DNA of 6,240 nt from Acidobacteriota bacterium (GCA_021799405.1 JAJZAL010000287.1:1-6240), one strand, 5' to 3'. Shown: positions 1 through 6,000, counted from the first letter of the stretch. The notes: generated by a model not told the origin, from the sequence alone. Numbers and translations: made by a program.

Positions 1-315
1 CCCTCCGATTCCGACCTCAGCAACGTGTTCCTCAATATCCGTTACACCGGAGATGTCGCACGCCTCTACAGCGGTAAACGGCTTCTCGACGACAATTTCT
101 GGAACGGTACGGCCTGGCAGCTCGGCATGCAGCCCTGGAAGGCACTGATCGGCAAAAAGCCTTTGCGCCTCTTGATCTTGCCAGCGCCGCAAAAGTCCGC
201 CATCGGCTATACCGGCGAAGGCACCGAGGCGCTGCGCCACAAAGCCCAGCTTCTCGGAATCACCGCGGCGCCGCAATACCGGCTTGATGTCTCCCTCACG
301 CATAGTCCTAATTGA
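1..315 (+). CDS. C-terminal fragment of a probable beta-galactosidase (GH35-like)
   Basis: The frame is open from the first base, so the gene starts upstream of the window. It contributes 104 residues and ends at a TGA at 313-315. The stretch reading IRYTGDVARLYSGKRLLDDN, followed by FWNGTAW, resembles the C-terminal beta-sandwich region of bacterial GH35-type beta-galactosidases, where a similar GDVARL..G..L.DD.F.NG.PW pattern occurs. This is recognition from memory and no alignment was made. The catalytic barrel lies outside the window, so activity cannot be judged. Such enzymes release terminal beta-galactose and are usually exported. An internal GTG at 25 is not the true start, because the same pattern continues upstream of it. 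The gene is separated from the respiratory operon by about 690 bases and is probably unrelated to it. The tail after residue 70 is less typical, so the family call is moderate. Confidence 0.6.
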   Translation, partial: PSDSDLSNVFLNIRYTGDVARLYSGKRLLDDNFWNGTAWQLGMQPWKALIGKKPLRLLILPAPQKSAIGYTGEGTEALRHKAQLLGITAAPQYRLDVSLTHSPN

Positions 316-667
316 CCCCTAACCTCCCCAGGCCATCGCAAGCAGTGATCCTCAGCCAATCCGGTAAACCCGCTCCTCGTTGGAAGGCGCAACTCCCACC
401 TGTGCTCTCCGGAACATCTGTTTGAATTCATTGGCCAAGCGTAGTAAAAGGTTATTGTCGTAACATGAACGCTCAAAGCCGCATCGTAAATTCTGGAAAG
501 CCGTCGATGGGCATCTGAGATTCGTCATCTGACACCGCCTCCGAAGAGGTCGCCCTTCGGACCAGAATCACGTTTGATCTCGATTGCAGAGTGGAGCCCT
601 ATGCTGCAAATGAGAACTCTTCCCCCTGATTCCGTCTCTTCTCCAGAGTCTGCACCCTCGTGACATC

Positions 668-683
668 TGTGATTGTGATCACA
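668..683. promoter_or_regulatory. Perfect CRP/FNR-superfamily-like dyad (TGTGA-N6-TCACA)
   Basis: The half-sites TGTGA (668-672) and TCACA (679-683) are exact inverted copies separated by 6 bases. This is the core of the classical CRP recognition site. It lies about 320 bases upstream of the ATG at 1004 and about 115 bases upstream of the candidate -35 at 798. Crp/Fnr-family regulators commonly control respiratory genes, but which protein binds here, if any, is inference. Confidence 0.4.
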
Positions 684-752
684 TTGCATCATTGTCAGCC
701 CATTTACTATCCGTTCTGTCAACGCATATCGCTCATTTCTTGGGACCCGTAA

Positions 753-778
753 CGAAGCACGCCTGAAAGCATGCTTCG
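753..778. repeat. Inverted repeat / hairpin
   Basis: Arms CGAAGCACGC (753-762) and GCATGCTTCG (769-778) pair over 10 positions with one mismatch, around a 6-base loop. No T-tract follows on either strand, so a classical intrinsic terminator is unlikely. It lies about 20 bases upstream of the weak -35-like box at 798, which would suit an operator. Confidence 0.35.
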
Positions 779-797
779 GAAATTAGGAAATGAGGCG

Positions 798-826
798 TTG
801 ACGTAAGAAAGAATGGACGATTTTGA
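798..826 (+). promoter_or_regulatory. Weak sigma70-like promoter candidate
   Basis: TTGACG (798-803) matches five of six bases of the -35 consensus. A 17-base spacer leads to TTTTGA (821-826), which is a poor -10 box. It would give a 5' leader of roughly 170 bases for the operon at 1004. A TATCTT at 842-847 is another possible -10 but has no good -35. This is a suggestion only. Confidence 0.22.
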
Positions 827-965
827 AGGTGGCGGATTTGCTATCTTCTTGAGCCGTCATTCAGTACGAAAACAACAGCAATTCGCAGAGATCGCAATGG
901 TGTCCGCCCGGAAACACCCTTTGTCTCCTGACGGGCAGTAAGCCAATAAAACCCTGCACGCAATG

Positions 966-980
966 GGCAGATCATCTGCC
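966..980. promoter_or_regulatory. Perfect 15-bp palindrome upstream of the operon's first RBS
   Basis: GGCAGAT (966-972) and ATCTGCC (974-980) are exact inverted copies around a single central C. The element ends 5 bases before the GGAGG at 986-990. In DNA it has the form of an operator. In RNA it could fold as a 6-bp stem with a UCA loop next to the ribosome binding site. Either role is inference. Confidence 0.4.
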
Positions 981-1003
981 ACTACGGAGGTTGAAAGACG
1001 CCA

Positions 1004-2323
1004 ATGAAACACATAGTCAGATTAGCGGTAATCGCACTGTTGCTCAGATGGACCATGCCCGCGTGGGCTGTGCCCAGCTTCGCCCGTCAGACGGGGCTCT
1101 CCTGTAACGTCTGCCACTACGATCCACCCGAACTGACTGCCTTCGGCAGGGCTTTCAAGCTCAACGGCTACACCCTCGTCAGCAACAAACCGAAACACAC
1201 CATTGGAGATGGAAAATCCCTCCAGCTGCTCAACAATCTCCCCTTGGCGGTCATGCTGCTCGTCTCCGACACCGGACTCCAGACCAAGGAGCCGGGCACC
1301 CAGAACGGCACCGTCGAATTCCCGCAGCAGTTGAGCCTCTTCCTCGCCGGCGCAATCGCACCGCACTTTGGCGTCTTCGCACAGACCACCTACGACCACC
1401 AAAGTGATCACTTCACCATGGACAACACCGATCTCCGCTACGCCAAGACCTCCAAGCTCGACGGCAAAACGCTGCAATGGGGTCTGGACCTCAACAACAA
1501 TCCCACCGTCGAAGACCTCTGGAACAGCACTCCCGCCTGGGGCTTCCCCTACATTTCCGCCGACCAGACCCCCGGCTCCATCGCGGCGCCTGTCATCGAC
1601 GGCGGACTCGCGCAGGATGTCGCCGGCGCCGGCGCCTATGCCATGTATGACAACCACCTCTATGGTGACGTCACCCTCTACCGCTCCGAGCACGCCGGTG
1701 GCCCCGCACCCGCGGACGGCCAGAACTTCAGCTACAACATCTCCGGTGCGGCTCCCTACTGGCGCCTCGCCTGGCAGCAATACGCCGGCAAGAATTACAT
1801 CGAGGTCGGCACCTACGGCATGTACATGCAGTCCTACCCGGGCGCTGTCACCGGACCGACCGACAACTATACGGATCCGGCCTTCGACTTCACCGTCCAG
1901 CGCCCCTTCGGCTCCAATGCCCTCACCGTGCATGGAACCTATATCCATGAGAGTTCCACCATGCAGGCCACTTACGACCAGGGCGGAGCCGCCATGGCCG
2001 ATCATACCCTCGACGAGGGCCGCGTCAACGCAACCTACTACTGGGGCAGCAAGTACAATCTGACTGGTCAGTACTTCACTCTTGTAGGAAGCAACGATCC
2101 GGTTCTTTACGCACCCGATCCCATCGATGGCAGCCGCACCGGCAGTCCAAATACCAGTGGCTATATCGTTCAGGGAAGCTACTGGCCTGTTCAGAACATC
2201 GACCTGTCGCTCGCTTACACCGGTTATAGTCACTTCAACGGCTCCGGCGTCAATTACGATGGTTCCGGACGCAATGCATCCGACAACAACACCGTTTACG
2301 CGGCGGTCTGGTTTAACTACTAA
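1004..2323 (+). CDS. Cyc2-like monohaem cytochrome c / beta-barrel outer-membrane protein
   Basis: The 439-residue product begins with a Sec signal peptide, with a hydrophobic core at about 4-18 and likely cleavage after AWA at residue 22. The mature N-terminus reads VPSFARQTG, then CNVCH at residues 34-38 (nt 1103-1117), a covalent haem c site. ELTAFGRAFKLNGYTL follows at 43-58. The rest, about 75-439, is rich in Gly, Asn, Thr and aromatics in alternating strands, includes NNNPTVEDLWNSTPAW at 164-179, and ends in VWFNY, a terminal aromatic strand typical of outer-membrane barrels. One haem domain followed by a barrel is the architecture of fused cytochrome-porins such as the Fe(II) oxidase Cyc2, and the FARQTG..C..CH....L..FGR.FK..GY pattern fits that group as I remember it. 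The same N-terminus also occurs in uncharacterised proteins, so iron oxidation is not proven. The distal ligand is unclear; His65 and Met84 are candidates. GGAGG at 986-990 lies 13 nt before the ATG. The gene leads the operon with the Rieske and cytochrome b genes. Confidence 0.72.
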   Translation: MKHIVRLAVIALLLRWTMPAWAVPSFARQTGLSCNVCHYDPPELTAFGRAFKLNGYTLVSNKPKHTIGDGKSLQLLNNLPLAVMLLVSDTGLQTKEPGTQNGTVEFPQQLSLFLAGAIAPHFGVFAQTTYDHQSDHFTMDNTDLRYAKTSKLDGKTLQWGLDLNNNPTVEDLWNSTPAWGFPYISADQTPGSIAAPVIDGGLAQDVAGAGAYAMYDNHLYGDVTLYRSEHAGGPAPADGQNFSYNISGAAPYWRLAWQQYAGKNYIEVGTYGMYMQSYPGAVTGPTDNYTDPAFDFTVQRPFGSNALTVHGTYIHESSTMQATYDQGGAAMADHTLDEGRVNATYYWGSKYNLTGQYFTLVGSNDPVLYAPDPIDGSRTGSPNTSGYIVQGSYWPVQNIDLSLAYTGYSHFNGSGVNYDGSGRNASDNNTVYAAVWFNY

Positions 2324-2354
2324 AGGCAAATCAGGCAGGAGAATAAAAAACCAT

Positions 2355-2915
2355 ATGGAACAGCATCACCCCGCTCCCGTCCGGGAACTTGACAGCAACG
2401 TCATCGTCATCAGCAGGCGCTCCTTTTTTGGAGCCCTGCTGGGGGTCGGCGGCGTCGCGATGAGCGCACTCCTGGCGATTCCCGTTCTGCGCTATGTGCT
2501 TTACCCCCTCTACGCGAACAGTGCGTTATCCAAGTGGTCTAAAGTCGGCATCGTTGACTCACTCCCTCCCCAGGGCAGTGGACCCGTCCTCAAGCAAATC
2601 ACCTTTCGCAGGCTCGACGGCTGGCGCGAAACCGTCACCACCGAATCTGTTTATGTCGAGCGCACACAGGATGGCAAAATCCGCGTGCTCTCATCGATTT
2701 GCCCCCATCTCGGCTGCACCGTGCAATGGCGCGCTGCCAAAGGCGACTTCGTCTGCCCTTGCCACGGCAGCGTCTACGGCGAGGATGGAAAACTTGTCAA
2801 AGGACCTGCGCGCCGTGGCATGGATCCTCTGCCCACCGAACAAAAAGAAGGAGAATTGCTCGTTCACTTCGAATTCTTCCGCGAGGATGTTCCATACCGC
2901 GAAGTCGTGAGCTAG
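2355..2915 (+). CDS. Rieske 2Fe-2S protein of a bc1/b6f-type complex
   Basis: The 186-residue protein is the electron-accepting iron-sulfur subunit of a quinol:cytochrome c oxidoreductase. It takes the first electron from quinol at the outer face of the inner membrane. A twin-arginine motif SRRSFF at 20-25 precedes a hydrophobic segment at about 26-50, giving a Tat-exported, uncleaved membrane anchor. Cluster box 1 is CPHLGC (116-121, ligands Cys116 and His118). Box 2 is CPCHGS (134-139, ligands Cys134 and His137). Cys121 and Cys136 should form the usual disulfide. Ser139 and Tyr141 occupy the positions that hydrogen-bond the cluster in high-potential Rieske proteins. The ATG at 2355 is chosen because AGGAG lies at 2337-2341 (13-nt gap, as for the first gene) and upstream codons in this frame overlap the previous gene. 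The gene starts 31 nt after that gene and ends 19 nt before the cytochrome b gene. Confidence 0.93.
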   Translation: MEQHHPAPVRELDSNVIVISRRSFFGALLGVGGVAMSALLAIPVLRYVLYPLYANSALSKWSKVGIVDSLPPQGSGPVLKQITFRRLDGWRETVTTESVYVERTQDGKIRVLSSICPHLGCTVQWRAAKGDFVCPCHGSVYGEDGKLVKGPARRGMDPLPTEQKEGELLVHFEFFREDVPYREVVS

Positions 2916-2923
2916 CTCATACG

Positions 2924-2929
2924 AAGGAG
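2924..2929 (+). promoter_or_regulatory. Ribosome binding site deciding the cytochrome b start
   Basis: AAGGAG lies 5 nt before the ATG at 2935. An in-frame TTG at 2932 sits only 2 nt from this motif, so ATG 2935 is the likelier start. Confidence 0.8.
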
Positions 2930-2934
2930 ATTTG

Positions 2935-4014
2935 ATGTCGCAACAGGAAAATCCCACTACTCGTACGCAGAAGCTCCTCGGCTGGCTCGAAAGCCGCACG
3001 GGCATGAACCTCATCCTCCGCGTATCCCTCGATGAGCCCATCCCCGGAGGCGCTCGCTGGGCCTATGTCTTTGGCTCAGGACTTCTGTTCATTTTTATTT
3101 CCCAGGTCATTACCGGCCTCTGCCTCGCGCTCTACTATGTCCCCTCGGCGCAAAATGCGCACGTAACCGTCGCCTATATCAGCAAGCGCGTGGCTGCCGG
3201 AGAATTTCTACGCAGCCTCCACGTCTACGGCGCCAGCGCCATGATCATCGTGCTGGCCCTGCACTTTCTGCAAACTTTTCTGTGGGGAGCCTACAAAGGA
3301 CGCCGCGAACTCCTCTGGGCCGCGGGTGGCGTGCTCGCCATCCTGGTCCTCGCCATGGGCTTCACCGGCTATCTCCTGCCGTGGGACCAGAAAGCCTACT
3401 TTGCCACCGCGGTCGCCACCAATATCGTTTCTACGATTCCATTGATCGGCCCCTGGACCGCGCACCTCATGCGCGGCGGCGACACCATCGGCACGCTCAC
3501 GCTCTCCCGCTTCTATCTCATGCACGTCATCATTCTCCCGGCGATCCTCTTCGCCTTCGTTGCCGTGCATATTTATCTCTTCCGCAAGGCTGGCGCGGCC
3601 GGGCCCATCAACGAAGACCCGGTCGAACCTAAACTCCCGCCGGAAAGCTTCTATCCCAAGCAGGTCCTCATGGACCTCGTCTTTTCTCTGCTGCTGGTCG
3701 CTGGCCTCGGATTCCTCGCTTACTTCCATCCGGTCACGCTCGGACCTCGCGCCAACCCGGCCTCCACCACCTTCATCGCTCGTCCTGAGTGGTACTACCT
3801 GCCCATCTTTGAATGGCTCAAGTTCTGGGAGGGCCCGGCCACTGTCTTCGGTGTCGTGATCGCACCGGGCATCGTCGCGCTGCTCTTCTTCCTTCTGCCG
3901 TTCCTCGATCGCAGCCTCGAACGCCGCCCCTGGCGCCGTCCCATTCCACTGCTTGCGGTTTCCATCCTCTTCGGTGGACTGCTCTATCTCGGCTTCCTCA
4001 GCCACTACCAGGAC
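2935..4014 (+). other. Cytochrome b module (residues 1-360)
   Basis: Hydrophobic segments lie at roughly 43-69, 96-117, 129-148, 193-216, 245-264, 303-322 and 337-355, the b6-plus-subunit-IV pattern. An odd number of helices with a cytoplasmic N-terminus puts the C-terminus in the periplasm, as the haem c tail requires. The first haem pair has 13 intervening residues (His96, His110). The second has 14 (His197, His212), the b6-type spacing rather than the mitochondrial 13. The residue aligning with the Cys35 that holds haem cn in cytochrome b6 is Val45 in my hand alignment, so a covalent extra haem is not expected. Confidence 0.8.
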
Positions 4015-5961
4015 ATGCATAATCCCACCGTGCGCATGCAGTTAGCGCAGCAGGCAGCTCAGGAAAAGGCCTATTCGGCGGCTCCCTTCCAGCCGTTCCT
4101 GCAGTCGCCCGGTGCTCTCAACCTGCTCGCACCCGGAACTTACAACCCAGAGGTTGCCCGCGGCAAAGCGCTCTTCCAGCAGAATGGCTGCTCCAGCTGC
4201 CATGGTGCTCGAGGCCGTGGCGCCGTCGGCCCGTCCCTGGTCGGCATCGGGAAGAAATTCAACGATGCAACACTGGTATCGATCATTCATGATCCGTCCC
4301 CAGCCTTCCGTAGCGCAGGCATGCCCGGCGCACCCAGCCTGCCGATTCCTGAAGTCGAAGAACTGATCGCCTATCTGCATGCTCTCGGCACACCGGAAGA
4401 GAATGTCCCGCCGGCCATGAACCCAACGCCCGCAACCGAGGCGAACGGTGCGGCTCCCCAACCCAATGGCGCGCCTCAAGCCGTTCCGGCGGCCGCGGCC
4501 GTACCGGCTGCATCGCCCTCCGGCAGCGCCAATTCACCGCTCATTGCACAAGGCCATCAGATCTTCCAGACCCACACCTGCATGGCATGCCACGGACCCA
4601 CGGCCCAGGGCACCGCCATTGCGCCGCCCCTGGCCGGCATCGGTCATTACCTCTCGGAATCCACCTTCAGCTCGCTCGTGCATCATCCCAACGCCGCCAT
4701 GAGGGCGAAGGGCATGCCGGCCAACCCGTTCACCAACCAGCAGACCCAGGCGCTCTGGGCCTACCTCAACTCCATGCCGCCTCCGGCGCATCGGGCTCCC
4801 GGCGTTCCGGCCGTCGTCATCTTCAAGACGGCTGGATCCGCACCCGCACATGCTGCCGCTACGGCTCGCACAACAAGGACAGTGGCAGCTGCGGCTCCTC
4901 CGCCACCGGCCGCCAAACCGGCGCCTCAGGAAACGGCCGCAACCTCCACCACAGCGCCGGCGGGCAACATTGCCGCCGGTCATGCACTCTTCCAGCAGCA
5001 CACTTGCATGGCCTGCCATGGACCCACGGCACAGGGCACCGCCATCGCCCCGCCCCTGGCCGGCATCGGCCACTACTTCCCCGAATCCACCTTCAGCTCG
5101 CTCATTCATCATCCGGTTGCGGCCATGAGGGCCAAGGGCATGCCACCCGCTCCGCTCACTGACCAGGAAACCAACGATCTGTGGGCGTTCCTCAACTCCA
5201 TGCCGCCTCCGGCGCATCGCGCTCCCGGCGTACCGGCCGTCGTCATCTTCAAGACCACCGAGTCTGCACCAGCGTCAGCTGCACCCGCCGCGCCAACGCA
5301 TGCCGCTGCTCCGGCCCCTGCAACGGAAGCCAAAGCCGCGGAAGCCCCTGCGCCACCGGCCGCCAAACCGGTGGTTCAGCAGACCGCGCTCACTGGCCTG
5401 GCGGCAGCCGGTCAGCACATCTTCGATACCCGCGGCTGTACCGCCTGCCACGGCGTCGGCGGCGTGGGAACCCCCTTGGCCATCTCGCTGATCGGCATCA
5501 CCAGGACGGTTCCCCACGACCAGCTCATCGCGCTCATCCGCCAGCCCAACGCAAAGATGAAGGCCGGAGGCATGCCGACCTTCGGATTCGATAACACCCA
5601 GCTCAACGAGGTGGTTGCCTACCTGGCCACGCTGAAGAAGCCCACACCGGGTATAGCCAAAGCCGCGGCGGCTGTTGTGCATCATCCGCCGCACAAGCTC
5701 ACTCCCCTAGAACTGGCGGGCCAGCGCGTCTACTTCAAGCAGCGCTGCTCCACCTGCCACGGCGATGGCAGCATGCAAGGCACGGCAGCCGCTCCCTCGC
5801 TCACTGCCACCGCCTCTGAGCTTCCTCCGTCCATGATCGAGCACCTGCTCCTTCATCCGTCGGAACTCATGCAGTCGCATGGCATGCCCGCGATCGACCT
5901 GAACAAGACCGACATGAAGGCTCTCGTCGCCTTCGTCCGCTCCCTCAGGTACAACCGCTAA
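2935..5961 (+). CDS. Cytochrome b fused to five c-type haem domains
   Basis: The 1008-residue protein combines the quinol-oxidising cytochrome b core with a pentahaem periplasmic tail in one uninterrupted frame. Residues 1-360 form a complete cytochrome b (b6 plus subunit IV) with about seven membrane helices. His96/His110 and His197/His212 are the likely ligands of the two b haems, and PEWY at 284-287 is the Qo-site motif. Residues 403-1008 carry CxxCH sites at 419, 549, 691, 835 and 938. Each is followed by GMP, whose Met (463, 594, 736, 880, 984) is the likely distal ligand. Ala/Pro-rich linkers separate the domains. Domains 2 and 3 are near-duplicates. Ordinary cytochrome b proteins of this class are about 360-430 residues, so the tail more than doubles the length. 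It probably replaces cytochrome c1/f and also the mobile carrier or part of its role. The gene lies 19 nt after the Rieske gene, and a strong hairpin follows its stop. Confidence 0.93.
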   Translation: MSQQENPTTRTQKLLGWLESRTGMNLILRVSLDEPIPGGARWAYVFGSGLLFIFISQVITGLCLALYYVPSAQNAHVTVAYISKRVAAGEFLRSLHVYGASAMIIVLALHFLQTFLWGAYKGRRELLWAAGGVLAILVLAMGFTGYLLPWDQKAYFATAVATNIVSTIPLIGPWTAHLMRGGDTIGTLTLSRFYLMHVIILPAILFAFVAVHIYLFRKAGAAGPINEDPVEPKLPPESFYPKQVLMDLVFSLLLVAGLGFLAYFHPVTLGPRANPASTTFIARPEWYYLPIFEWLKFWEGPATVFGVVIAPGIVALLFFLLPFLDRSLERRPWRRPIPLLAVSILFGGLLYLGFLSHYQDMHNPTVRMQLAQQAAQEKAYSAAPFQPFLQSPGALNLLAPGTYNPEVARGKALFQQNGCSSCHGARGRGAVGPSLVGIGKKFNDATLVSIIHDPSPAFRSAGMPGAPSLPIPEVEELIAYLHALGTPEENVPPAMNPTPATEANGAAPQPNGAPQAVPAAAAVPAASPSGSANSPLIAQGHQIFQTHTCMACHGPTAQGTAIAPPLAGIGHYLSESTFSSLVHHPNAAMRAKGMPANPFTNQQTQALWAYLNSMPPPAHRAPGVPAVVIFKTAGSAPAHAAATARTTRTVAAAAPPPPAAKPAPQETAATSTTAPAGNIAAGHALFQQHTCMACHGPTAQGTAIAPPLAGIGHYFPESTFSSLIHHPVAAMRAKGMPPAPLTDQETNDLWAFLNSMPPPAHRAPGVPAVVIFKTTESAPASAAPAAPTHAAAPAPATEAKAAEAPAPPAAKPVVQQTALTGLAAAGQHIFDTRGCTACHGVGGVGTPLAISLIGITRTVPHDQLIALIRQPNAKMKAGGMPTFGFDNTQLNEVVAYLATLKKPTPGIAKAAAAVVHHPPHKLTPLELAGQRVYFKQRCSTCHGDGSMQGTAAAPSLTATASELPPSMIEHLLLHPSELMQSHGMPAIDLNKTDMKALVAFVRSLRYNR
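4543..4830 (+). repeat. Tandem haem-domain repeat, copy 1 (residues 537-632)
   Basis: This encodes haem domain 2 plus the tail MPPPAHRAPGVPAVVIFKT. It matches the copy at 4969-5256 at an offset of exactly 426 bases. Hand alignment of 4576-4716 with 5002-5142 gives 122 of 141 identical bases and 43 of 47 identical residues. The 65 bases at 4765-4829 differ from 5191-5255 at only two positions. Confidence 0.88.
4901..4920 (+). repeat. 20-base linker repeat, copy 1
   Basis: CGCCACCGGCCGCCAAACCG encodes the PPAAKP linker segment and is identical to 5351-5370. The offset here is 450 rather than 426, so the Ala/Pro linker between domain 3 and domain 4 differs in length from the one before it, with indels in low-complexity DNA. 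Confidence 0.8.
4969..5256 (+). repeat. Tandem haem-domain repeat, copy 2 (residues 679-774)
   Basis: This is the second copy of the duplicated unit, encoding haem domain 3 and the same MPPPAHRAPGVPAVVIFKT tail. Between the copies, in the 47-codon core, 11 codons differ silently and 4 change the residue (L/F, S/P, V/I, N/V). This points to retained function since duplication. The copies also share a linker motif described separately. Confidence 0.88.
5351..5370 (+). repeat. 20-base linker repeat, copy 2
   Basis: This is identical to 4901-4920 and encodes the PPAAKP segment (residues 807-812) between haem domains 3 and 4. It suggests that the duplicated unit included the linker as well as the folded domain. 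Confidence 0.8.
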
Positions 5962-5967
5962 CCCCGG

Positions 5968-6000
5968 ATGGCTGCCGGCTCCATCTCTGCCGGCAGTCAT
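5968..6000 (+). terminator. Strong hairpin after the operon stop, candidate terminator
   Basis: ATGGCTGCCGGC (5968-5979) pairs with GCCGGCAGTCAT (5989-6000) over 12 positions including one G-U, around a 9-base loop, starting 7 bases after the TAA of the cytochrome b gene. No T-tract follows, so it may be a non-canonical terminator or a 3'-end stabilising structure. Confidence 0.5.

Larger units (their letters stand above)
316..1003. other. Long intergenic region with several dyad elements, no convincing gene
   Basis: This 688-base stretch has no open frame with credible protein character on either strand. It is visibly less GC-rich than the flanking genes. It contains a small hairpin (540-546 pairing with 555-561), a perfect TGTGA-N6-TCACA dyad (668-683), a 10-bp inverted repeat with one mismatch (753-778), a weak promoter-like pair (798-826) and a perfect 15-bp palindrome (966-980) next to the ribosome binding site of the next gene. 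I recognise no riboswitch, tRNA or known small RNA. The arrangement suits a long regulatory leader or upstream control region for the operon starting at 1004. Confidence 0.6.
4141..5958 (+). other. Five-haem cytochrome c array (residues 403-1008)
   Basis: The haem sites are CSSCH (nt 4189-4203), CMACH (4579-4593), CMACH (5005-5019), CTACH (5437-5451) and CSTCH (5746-5760). The distance from each haem His to the Met of GMP is 40, 41, 41, 41 and 42 residues, so all five look like intact, Met-ligated class I cytochrome c domains of about 80 residues. Haem-to-haem spacings are 130, 142, 144 and 103 residues. The linkers after domains 1, 2 and 3 are long and Ala/Pro-rich (about 486-535, 633-677, 775-818). 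The last one (903-920) is short. Confidence 0.85.

Noticed and set aside
540..561. Small hairpin TCCGAAG/CTTCGGA as a terminator of the upstream gene
   Set aside because: It is a 7-bp stem with no T-tract and lies 225 bases after the upstream stop. It is too weak to call on its own.
525..722. 65-residue minus-strand open frame in the upstream region
   Set aside because: It has no recognisable motif or clear ribosome binding site, and it crosses the TGTGA-N6-TCACA dyad. It is most likely chance.
1022..2329. 435-residue open frame on the minus strand opposite the first operon gene
   Set aside because: It lies almost exactly antisense to a gene with signal peptide, haem motif and barrel features. 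Its product is a Val/Gly/Ala-rich string with no domain pattern, as expected from the antisense frame of a GC-rich gene.
2127..2354. Upstream in-frame extension of the Rieske protein
   Set aside because: It overlaps the preceding gene in another frame and reads as low-complexity Pro/Thr/Ala. The ATG at 2355 has an AGGAG upstream and directly precedes the Tat anchor.
2932..2934. TTG start one codon before the cytochrome b ATG
   Set aside because: It is only 2 nt from AAGGAG, whereas ATG 2935 has a 5-nt gap and is the stronger start codon.
3208..4020. 270-residue minus-strand open frame opposite cytochrome b
   Set aside because: It is a highly charged Glu/Arg/Gly-rich product antisense to conserved haem-ligand helices, a typical shadow of membrane-protein coding sequence.
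4543..5256. Tandem haem-domain repeat as an assembly artefact
   Set aside because: The copies differ at many mostly silent positions and are joined by different linkers, so they are genuine separate sequences. The repeat also keeps the frame open.
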